Shown here: positions 55,170 through 64,000 of the stretch, piece after piece
Numbering within the stretch: position 1 is the first letter of the stretch
Layout: each line of letters starts with the position of its first letter
NCBI RefSeq assembly: GCF_000003815.2
Contig: NC_049993.1
Coordinates: 3,788,518 to 3,852,517 of the forward strand
DNA from: Branchiostoma floridae
Lineage: Eukaryota > Chordata > Leptocardii > Amphioxiformes > Branchiostomatidae
Direction: 5' to 3'
DNA length: 64,000 bases
Position numbers and translations under genes: made by a program
Notes under the pieces: model-generated
Seen by the model: only the letters and a program-made list of their open reading frames with translations
Told to the model about the DNA's origin: nothing
Databases searched by the model: none

Positions 55170-58070
55170 TACGTTACTAACTTGAGTGTTGTTTCACCTT
55201 GTGCTCGTCTGTACAAAAGCAAGTATTAAAAAGGTCAAAATCACTCATGTATGACTAATAAAAAAACAGCCCACATTTCTGTGAACAGTATTACTCCTGT
55301 TCGCAATAGTACCGACATCGCCACGCCATAATTTCAAGAGTAAAATTTGTTTTTGTTTCTTTCATTATGTTTGGTTAGTCGTTTGTTTTCATTTGGCCAA
55401 CTATAGAGTTGATGTATTGGGGTCTACACATGCGGGGTAAGTTATACATGTGTACCCTGTAATTCGATATTTGGTCGAACTTTACTGAAAATATCGGTGA
55501 TCTAGAGCTCTTTAGCGAACAGGACCCTTGGTGGTATAAACCCGTACCCGGGAGAGATGGCACAAGTGCAGACATGTCGTATAAGTAGAGATCTATCCGA
55601 GTACAAATAAGTGGGTCTACGTGAGTAACGTGTTCTCTAGTGGCAAAAGCTAAATTCACGCTTAGTGTCCGATACACGGTTTCAGGATAAAATTTTTGAA
55701 CTTAAAGTGCTGCGCATATTCTGTCATTGCTCTCAAAGTAGTTCATCATGGCATTGAAACTACTCCAGTAGTACACAGGAACAAACAAACTTTATCTTTG
55801 TATATCGTACAGATAAGTTGATAAGACGTCACATGTACACAGGTCCAGTTTCGTCCGGGGTGGTGGGACAACCACCCTGTCAAAAGTACTAGATCCTACA
55901 AATATTACATAGATTATCGTTAGAATTATAGTGAATACTAAAGGAATTATTTGAAAAAAAATTTCATGCGCGCACGGTGATGAAAACAATAGTTGACAAG
56001 ATATTAAGGTGCAAGTAAGACTTTGTAACTTGCTGGTCAAAATTACTCGTGTATGACTAATCTAATAGGAGGGAATGACCTTCGTGCACAGTTTCACTCC
56101 TTTTCGTCATGATTTGAAGATAAAAGTTGGCATTTTTTTTCCAATTTAGCTTGGGTAGACGTTTGGTCTCATCTGGTTCACCATGGAGTTGATCTAGTGT
56201 GTGGGTTTGTCTTAGATCTATGATACATTATACCCTGCAGTTTAATGTATGGTTACCCCACCAACTTACCCCACTTAACTGAAAATATTACTGATCTAGA
56301 ACTCTTAATCTGGCACTGAAAGACATCAAGAATTTAAGAAAATGTATATCTCAGTTCTTACTCACTTCATTTTTGAAGTTGTCACCTGCGGACCTGTGGA
56401 TGTCTCCCCGGTCCGGTCCCCGGCAGTACTGACTTGGCGCGTGCGCTACGTTTCTTTTAGGCTAACCAGTATCTGTCAATCATCTACTGCTCGTGGGCGT
56501 GGCTTATGTCTGATCATCGACGAAAGATTTGTCTGCATGTTGCACTGCAAATGCTCTTCAACATTCTGACGATTTGTAGATACTACATAATATTTTGTGA
56601 AATTTTGGTATAATATGAAGACTACATAAATGTCAGAAACTTAAGATTTGTAAATCGTACATTCAAGGTCACATGACGTCACACACGTCACACGATTTGG
56701 GTGGGGTGGGGCAACGACTCAAAAGTTATAGATTCCACAAATCGTACACAGGTTGTCCTTGAAATCATAGTAAATACGTATTCAGTTATTTAAAAATGTT
56801 GTTTTACTTTACGTACAGCAATGCAAAACAATGGTTGACAAGGTACAAGTACGACTGACTATAGCTAGCTGGTACGTTCACTCGTGTATCCCTAATCTAA
56901 AAGAAGGAAATTACCTACAGAGCAGATTTTTTGTGCGTTGACTCCTGTTTACAATTGCTATGATATCACCAGAGTAAGATTACAAGCTTAAAGGTAAAAG
57001 ACAAGTTTTGGTAGCCCTTTTCTCACCTTTACTACGACAGGGATTTGTACTGGTAGTGATTTTTACCTACCTGGTTATGACAGGATATACCCTGCACTCC
57101 ATTTGGTCAAACTTTAAAATCCCAGTTTACTGGTGGTATTGTTAATCTGGTAATGTGTAGTGGGCAGGACCCTTAGTAGTGTTAGAAAAACGTACACGGG
57201 AGAGATGGCACAGACATGTTGTTTCAAGTGTTGCTCAATTCAAGGACAAGTAAGTGACAACTACATGACAAATGTGTTTACCGGCAAATTAGCAAGTAGA
57301 TCTTCAGACCGCCGGAATGATTGCCGCCTGGAGCAGTTATGTCATCTGTCACTCATACATATTTCTTTCTTTTTTCCATTCCATACATAAAGTGACAAAT
57401 TATCAAATATGGACCACCAGACAGTCCAAAAAGAAAGGCTAGCTACTACAAGCTTATGACTAAACTTGTCGGTAAAATTGCTTGTAGTTACTTGTGCCTC
57501 AATATTGTCTCGTACAGGTTAGGTTAGGTTAGGTTAGGTTAGGTGCCTGGAGTCAAATTTTCGAGCGTTAATGTCACACCTGGTCATTACCTACACTGAA
57601 TGAACCGACGTCTTTCAATCCCTTAACAGCTGGTTCCTTAAAAATCATCTTAATAAGTCAAAGTACAACTTTGTACCGTAGAAATGTGTCTAATTCATGA
57701 TTTTGCAAATGAATCCCATTCTTCTTTAACGTTATTATTGTTAACTTTACAAAGTAGATCTATCAGCATTGATAAGGTGTTACAGATGACCTAAAAGGTC
57801 AAGAAACAATGGCTGCAAACGCTACTGAAGATATAACGCACTAGTTCGACAAGTATGTCAGTCGATAATTTGACTTATGTACGTGTGAGTCTGAGCGTTG
57901 TACAATTCGTCTAGTCCATGACTTGCAACTTTGACGACTTGAATGAGAAAAAAAAATTGAAGGGATTAATTAAGCTATATTACAAAATACTATGTCATAT
58001 CAAGCATCTCAAAAATGCATCTTGATATCAAATCAATTTTCTCATCTCGTCAGCATATGTTAAAGTTACC
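55170..58070. repeat. Nested tandem-duplicate modules, no gene
   Basis: Blocks recur in the same order: an ACTCGTGTATG-CTAATCTAA block (55235, 56040, 56880), a TTATACCCTGCAGTTTAAT block (55445, 56228, 57085), a CAGGACCCTTGGTGG...GTACACGGGAGAGATGGCAC block (55520, 57165) and a CCGCCGGAATGATTGCCGCC block (57300). Copies continue at 59.0-63.7 kb. No exon or RNA gene was recognised. Confidence 0.65.
57514..57544 (+). repeat. Short (GGTTA)5 run
   Basis: Five GGTTA units preceding GTGCCTGGAGTC. Sister copies at 61265 and 62180 have only one or two units, so the run expanded locally inside one duplicate. Confidence 0.8.
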
Positions 58071-58074
58071 CTTA

Positions 58075-58318
58075 CATCTGTGCAGATGCTTTAGGGGTGG
58101 CGCCCATCTCCATTTCGAGTAGCCCTACAGCAGGGGGCTGGTCCGCTGGTAGTGATGTGTGTTTAACTTCCATACTCTTTCTCTTTAGTGCTGAGTGCTA
58201 AGCAGAGAAAGCAGCATGTACCATTTTTAAAGTCTTTGGTATGACCCGGCCGGGTTCGAACTCACGACCTACCGAATGCGAGGCGAACACTCTAACCACT
58301 AGGCCATTGCACCGGTCA
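58075..58318 (-). repeat. tRNA-derived SINE, second family
   Basis: On the minus strand: CCGGTGCAATGGCCTAGTGG, TTAGAGTGTTCGCCTCGCAT and GAGTTCGAACCCGGCCGGGT give clear A and B boxes, followed by a longer body ending in GGAGATGGGCGCCACCCC. The tail differs from the other four SINEs. Confidence 0.78.
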
Positions 58319-58689
58319 TATGTATTACACTTTTTTTGTGATTGAATGTTTGAAAATAGCCATCATTTCGTGCACTGCTCAAGATTCTAAAACGTTTAAT
58401 ACCCTTTCTAGCGTCACTGAATTTTTGAATTATGCAATAGTATATAAACATCAGAAGCTCAGTATGTTTCTATTTGCTACACATATGGTCACATGAGGTC
58501 GCACAGGCCACCTTTCGGATGGGTTGGTGGGGCAACGACTCTGGCAAAAGTAGCAGATTATACAAACATTACATAGATAACCGTTGAAGTTATAGTGAAT
58601 ACTAATCATATCATTTCTAAAGAGTTCTTATATGCACACACGTAGATGAAAAAAATGATTGACAAGATTAAGGTGTAAGTAAGACTCAC

Positions 58690-59065
58690 CTCACCTCACC
58701 GGTCCCATAGCCTCACCGGCCGTAGGGGCAGCACTTCCATCAACATAAGTTTTCCACCTTTGTCTGTCCTCAGCCAAGGTTGCCAGATGGTGGATTGTTT
58801 GTCCCGTCCATTCTTTCAAATCACTAGTCCAAGTCCGACGTGGGCGTCCCCTAGGTCTTACACCCTCCGCCCTTCCTTGGAGTAGGTCTTGGACCCTCCG
58901 CCCTTNNNNNNNNNNNNNNNNNNNNNNNNNNNNNNNNNNNNNNNNNNNNNNNNNNNNNNNNNNNNNNNNNNNNNNNNNNNNNNNNNNNNNNNNNNNNNNN
59001 NNNNNTATAGTATGGGTCAGAGTACCCTTTGCTCTTGTGGCATGGCCAAACCATTGTAGTTTCTT
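58690..59065 (-). pseudogene. Non-LTR retrotransposon C-terminus split by the gap
   Basis: Below the gap the minus frame reads RGRPRRTWTSDLKEWTGQTI, then HHLATLAEDRQRWKTYVDGS and AAPTAGEAMGPVR, stop (about 58860-58697). Above the gap it reads EETTMVWPCHKSKGYSDPYY, a diverged form of the usual LQWFGHxxR block. This is the C-terminal tail common in non-LTR reverse transcriptases. The N run removes the middle. Confidence 0.8.
58906..59005. other. Assembly gap (100 N)
   Basis: Exactly 100 unknown bases, the conventional placeholder for a gap of unknown size. It lies inside a retrotransposon fragment and a tandem-duplicated zone, both likely causes of assembly failure. Confidence 0.99.
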
Positions 59066-59338
59066 CGTGTATGGCTAATCTAAAAGGAGGAAATGACCTT
59101 CGTGCACACGGGAAAAGTTTCACTCCTATTCGCAATAACGCTGATATCACTACGTTATGATTTGAAGATAAAAGGTTCTTTTCTTTTCAATTTACCTGGG
59201 GTAGACTTTGTACTCATTTGGTTCACAATAGAGTTGTGATTTACACGTGCAGATGAGCCTCAGATGTATGATCGGTTATACCCTGCAGTTTAATACATGG
59301 TTAAACTTTACCAAAGTAATGGGAAATATTGCTTATCT

Positions 59339-59776
59339 AGGCCACACCAATTTAATTTCTTGGTTCACGGATTCGCTCGCTCCAATTTTTTGGAAAATAA
59401 AATAAAAATTACCACTGAGCAAATTTTCACCATTAATGAAATTATTCACGAACTTTCTGGTGTAGCAAATTGGCCTTTATATTATAAGCTCCTTAAAAAT
59501 GTGGGTATTATTATTGCAGTTATATTTTTCATTCATGAAGAATGGGAAAAACATAAAAAACTGACACTACTTTTGTAATTTTCAATGAACAGGTGCTGTT
59601 ACTGTACAATAGTTTTTTTGTACCTTTTTCAAGCTGAAAATTTTTATCCTTTATGTTTTGGATTAGCCCTTACCTTTACCCCGACCATTTTACAATTTTT
59701 ATTTTTATTTCGCCCTCTCGCTCCATATTTTTATGAAAAAATCCGTGAACCAAGAATTTAAATTGGTGTGGCCCTA
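59339..59776. mobile_element. Inverted-repeat element with CTAG flanks
   Basis: The ends GGCCACACCAATTTAATTTC / AATTTAAATTGGTGTGGCC continue inward through CTTGGTTCACGGAT on both sides (about 35 bp). CTAG occurs at both borders. The ORF at 59297-59578 lies inside and has no recognisable domain. It shares TTCGCTCGCTC with the element at 41127. Confidence 0.78.
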
Positions 59777-60049
59777 GACCAATTTGGCGGGCAGGACCAT
59801 TGGTGATAGAAAGCCGTGCACGGGAGGGATGGCACAAAAGCGAACAGGTGTAAGCAAAGATCTATCCAAGTACAAATAAGTGGTCCTACGTGGGAAACGT
59901 GTTCTCTGGCAACTTAGCGATTAGATTGACAAATCGCCGGAAGAGATTCCGCCTGGAGCAGTTACAGCATTCTTCACTCGTACAGCGTGCTTTGTCCCCA
60001 TACATTGAATGGGTGAGAAAAACAACCGGCCAGTGGCGTGCTTCTCTCT

Positions 60050-60370
60050 CTCTGCATGCGTGTTTGTGTATGTCTACGCGTCTGTGTGTGTGTGTGTGTG
60101 TGTTTGTGTGTGTGTGTGAGTGTACATGTCATTGTGTGTGGTGTGTGTTTGATTTTGTACGCTGTTTTTGTGTGCGCGTGCGGGCATGTGTGTTTCTGTA
60201 TGTCTACGTGTGTGCGTGTGTGTGATTGCGTAATGGTTTTCTCTCGAATGTAAGGAAGTGCGCGTGTGTGTGCGTGTGTTCTCGCTGGCGTGTATGGTGC
60301 ATGCGCGCGTGTCTGTGTGTGTGTTTTCGTGCGTGCGTGTGTGGCTGTTCGTTTGCATGCAGACTCTTTT
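60050..60370. repeat. GT/GC-rich microsatellite module
   Basis: GTGTGTGT runs broken by GCGCGTG and TATGTCTACG, with an internal CTCGAATGTAAGGAAGTG that matches the post-microsatellite motif at 52863, 54150 and 54857. Confidence 0.8.
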
Positions 60371-60424
60371 CCAACTCCTCTTCAGTAAATATCACTCAAA
60401 TGTAGCTTAATCAACAGACTATCC

Positions 60425-60487
60425 ATTCAACCCCACGCCCCCCCCCCCCCCGGCCAGGGAATGCCAAAAAACCCAGTCTGGATAAGG
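60425..60487. mobile_element. Right-end fragment of the TTAA-flanked MITE
   Basis: A C-tract, then GGCCAGGGAATGCCAAAAAA, then CCAGTCTGGATAAGG, then TTAA at 60488-60491. It matches the right end of 32952-33846 (GGTCCAGGGATGACCAAAAA, CGGTCTGAATAGGG, TTAA). Confidence 0.72.
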
Positions 60488-60499
60488 TTAACGTGAGAT

Positions 60500-63400
60500 T
60501 TTAGATCCCCCCCACTGTTGACTGAATTCTGGTGTAATTTCAACAATATGTATATTGTATATTGTAAATGTTAGAAACGTTATTTTTGTATATCGTACAG
60601 ATAGGGTCACATGATGTCATACAGTTGACGTTTCGGCCAGGGTAGTGGTACAGCCACTCTGTCTAAAGTAGAGTAGATCATACAAATATTACACATGTTA
60701 TAGTGAATACTAATGATAGCAAATATTGATTAGAAGAGAATCATTTGTAAAGATTCCAAATGCACAAACGGAGATGAAGAACAAAATGATTGAAAAGATT
60801 TTAAGTCGCGAGTAAGACTCTGTAAAAATCACTCATACACTGTCAAAATCACTCGTGTATGGCTAATCTAAAAGGACGAAATGTCCCTTTATCCAGGTCA
60901 GATCTCTGCGCACACGTAAGAACAGTTTTACTCCTGTTCGCAATAACACTGATGTCGGCAGGCTACAATTTGATGATAAAAGAGTAAAAAGGTTTTAAAA
61001 ATTACGCTGAGATAGATCTTTGTTCTCATTTGAATCTCATTTGATCTACACATGTGGGGTTGCCTCAGATTTATGATAGGTTATACCTGCACTCCATTTG
61101 GTCGACCTTACCCCAACTTTACTGGTAATATTACTAATTTAGAACTGTGAAACGAACAAGAGAGTTGGTAGCCGTACACGGGGGGGATTGCTGAAGTGCA
61201 GACAATGTCGTGTATGCACAGATCTATTCAATGACAAGTAAATGGCCTTACTATTGTCTCTTACGGGTAAGGTTAGGTTGCTAATAGGTACCTGGGGTGA
61301 CAATTTCGAGCGTGAATGTGCACATATGCTCTGAATTGACCGATATCTGTCAATGCTCAGCGGATTTCTTACTCAAGCTTTATCAACCAAAGTACAAATG
61401 TCTCTAAGTTAGTAAATTTACTCAGATAAACGACGTCTTGAACCCCGCCCAAAATCATTCAAGACATGTTCTCAACCTGGCGTTCCATGCCTGGCCTCTG
61501 ATATTCACATTAAGTGTTTTGAATGGAATAAAACAATAAAGAAATCATAATGGAATAAACCAATTGAAAAACTTAGTTCAGTCGCTTTTAATTAAACATT
61601 GATTTTTAAATTACGAACAGTGTCATTTCAGGACAGATCCGTTCAAGGACAAGTAAGTGGCTCTACGCGAACAAAGTGTGTTTGACGTCATAAAACCCGC
61701 CGAAATCATTCAAGTCATTTTCCTAACCGTCGCTCCATCGCTGGCATCTGATATTCACATTCGGGGTTTTCAAATGGGGGGGGGGGGGGGGCTAACTATA
61801 CAAAGGTTTACATTCAGTGTATACGTATAGATTTTTTAAGGTACAGACAATAACATCGAGGGACAGCTCAGTTCAAGGACAAGTGAGTGGCCCCACGTAA
61901 ACAACTATTTTTTTCTGGTAAATTAGCAAATAGGTCTTTCCGCCGGAATTAATGCCGCCCGGAGCAGTTACTCGATCTGTCACTCATACAGATTTCTTTG
62001 ACCGCCCCCCCCCACACACACACACACAAACTGTGAAATATGGACCAACGGCCAGTCCCAAATGGAAGGGCTAGCCTGTTTGTCAGAAGCAACCCCAAGC
62101 TTATCACTAAACTTGTCAATGAAACTGCTCGTAGTTAATTGTGCCTCCCTTTCTCCTCCCACGGGTAACCTTCTACTAAGGTAAGGTTAGTTAAGGGTAG
62201 GTGTCTGGGGTCAAATTCTTTAGCGTTCATGTCACACCTGGCCAATACCTGCACCAACTTCTGTCAACGCTTTAACAGCGGATTTCTTACTCCAGCATCT
62301 TTTTCATTAGAAAGTACAGAATAAATGTAGAACATAGAATATCTATCGTAAATTAATGGATAAAACCTATTCATTTTACATTGTATTAATTGTACCCCAC
62401 AGCTAGAACATTTATCAGTATTGGCACGGACGACTTCACCTGTCAGGAAACAATGGCTGAAGATAAAGTACTAGTTAGACAAAGCACTTAGTCAGGTGAT
62501 AATTTGGATTGTGTGCGTGTGCGTCAGAGCATTGCGCAATTCGTCTAGCTCCAGACTTTCAACTTACGGCAACTTTGACGACTTAGCTACAATTGTAGGA
62601 AACCATTCTGCATTTCTGCTAAAGACTATTTTATGTCCACGGTCCCTAGAATGCGTTTTTATGTCAAGTCTAGATTCTTTTTCATATTACACCGGTACTT
62701 GTAACTTATAAAGATTCCTGCAATAGTTTCGAAGCAGCCGCCATCCTGTGACCTCATTGGGGAGAGCCAGTAGACTGTACCAAAACGCTTAAATGGGGGT
62801 GGTGCATCAGCTTTCCATGTCATTTAATATTAATCCCAAGCAGGCCTTGCGGTTGGTCAAGTATTAAAAGGCCAAACAATATGGCTCTAGTCCATAGATA
62901 CTGTCTTGCTAACCGTCATATCTGCTTAGACATTAAATATCACGCCTTCTTGAGTATGTAGAAGTTGCCACCAGCAGACAAAGTAAAGCTCATACTTTTT
63001 TCACGTTCCAAAAGATCACGTTTCCTGAGGATTCCGTGTACTCACTTATATACTGAAATCTCAAACGAAAAATATCTATCAATATATTTCAAGTAAAAAA
63101 TGCGATTTATTAATATAATATCAATGATCAGTTAGTTGGTTTTAAAACCAACAGAGATTGATTCACTGCGTAACATGTTCTAACTTGCTGCAAACTTTGA
63201 CCTTGAGTACCCAGATGAATGACGTCATGAAAATTTAAATTATTTTCTCAACCAGGCACTCCATCGCTGGCATCTGATCAATATTCACATGCAGGGTATT
63301 AAATGGGAGGCTTGTTATAAAGATTTCCATTGTAAAGTTGTCTTAAATGACAAATTAGTGACAACGCAATTTAACGAAAGCTCCATTCAAGAATAAGTAA

Positions 63401-64000
63401 ATGGCCTAACACGAACAACGTGTGCTCCGGATTAGACAAATTAGCAAATATGTTTTCAGACCACCGGAATAAATTCCACCAGGAGCAGTTATTTCATCTT
63501 TTACTCAAACTGATTTCTTTGTCCCCAATATTTTTACTGGGAAAAATTGACCACCGGGCAGTTTCAAATAAAAGAGCTAGCCTCAAGTTTGGCGCCACCA
63601 CAAAATAATAACCAAACTTGTCAGTGAAATTGCTCGTAGTTAGTTCTGCATCTTTATTGTCTTGGATTGGTTTTTTGGGGGGGTCAAGGTAGGTCACAAA
63701 TTTGAGACTCAATGTGAGCAAAACTGTACAAACTAATCATTGCTTAAATTGGTTTTACCGACCTACCTGACAGTGTTTAAAAGTTTTTTCCATATTCCGT
63801 ATTTTTATCAGTAAAAGTACAAATGTAGAACGTAAAAATGTGTCTAATTCGTCAACTTACAAGATTTTATTTCTTCCTCGATGTAGTGATTGTATCTATC
63901 CCACAGTACATTTACCAGCATCGGCACAGATGACCTAACATGTCAATAAACAATGGCTGCACACGTTGCTGAAGATATCGTACTAGTTCGACAAGTGAGT
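60500..64000. repeat. Further tandem modules, no gene
   Basis: Blocks seen at 55-58 kb continue: GTACACGGG near 61175; TTCAAGGACAAGTAAGTGGC near 61642 and 61873; CCGCCGGAATTAATGCCGCC near 61931; CACCGGAATAAATTCCACCA near 63462; CGCTCCATCGCTGGCATCTG near 61729 and 63248. An end block AAACAATGGCTG...GAAGATA(A/T) occurs near 57807, 62448 and 63950. No coding exon was recognised. Confidence 0.6.

Noticed and set aside
57514-57544. Interstitial telomere repeat
   Set aside because: The unit is the pentamer TTAGG with only five copies inside a duplicated module; chordate telomeres use TTAGGG, so this is a local microsatellite.

Overview
The window is eukaryotic, and most likely from a cephalochordate (amphioxus, Branchiostoma-type) genome. 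The evidence is a multi-exon gene for an IgGFc-binding/VWD-C8-TIL secreted protein, EGF and C-type lectin exons with GT-AG junctions, tRNA-derived SINEs, decayed non-LTR retrotransposons and many terminal-inverted-repeat elements. A 100-base run of N at 58906-59005 marks a scaffold gap. The organism call is inferred from gene content; another invertebrate deuterostome remains possible.

Main gene (minus strand, 49549 down to 26249 or beyond). I could chain 24 exons by hand. All splice phases agree, and they give about 1800 codons without a stop. Protein order: signal peptide; EGF; IgGFc-binding N-terminal domain; an acidic Ca-binding-type loop; EGF; then three D-assemblies (VWD, C8, TIL, Cys-rich VWC/TIL-like tail), with an extra EGF between assemblies 1 and 2. 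This is the architecture of FCGBP/mucin-like secreted gel proteins. Each assembly carries GDPH and CGxCGN motifs. No stop codon or poly(A) site was found. The last exon ends in phase 1, and the next minus-strand coding exons (EGF at 20880-20764, then a two-exon C-type lectin domain at 19386-17769) are phase-compatible, so the protein may end in EGF-CTLD.

4-21 kb: a large inverted duplication. The EGF-CTLD cassette occurs on the plus strand (5286-9142) and again on the minus strand (20880-17769). The flanking DNA is also mirrored, so the cassettes point tail to tail. Each arm carries transposon insertions absent from the other, and in four cases the other arm gives an approximate pre-insertion site. 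The lectin copies are diverging: lost splice sites, a missing ligand loop, and a tandemly triplicated acceptor/exon start.

0-4 kb, 13-15 kb, 19.5-20 kb and 58.7-59.1 kb hold fragments of non-LTR retrotransposons (reverse transcriptase, endonuclease, C-terminal zinc domain). 21-26 kb is transposon-derived, with a probable LTR and a gag zinc-knuckle fragment. The introns of the main gene hold a dense set of MITEs: TTAA-flanked piggyBac-like, fold-back, hairpin and TAA-flanked elements.

49.6-64 kb, upstream of the main gene's first exon, has no recognisable gene. It is built of nested tandem duplications, GT-rich microsatellites followed each time by the same short motif, a hAT-like insertion and a few MITEs and SINEs. 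Coordinates of non-coding repeats are approximate, because they were read by eye.
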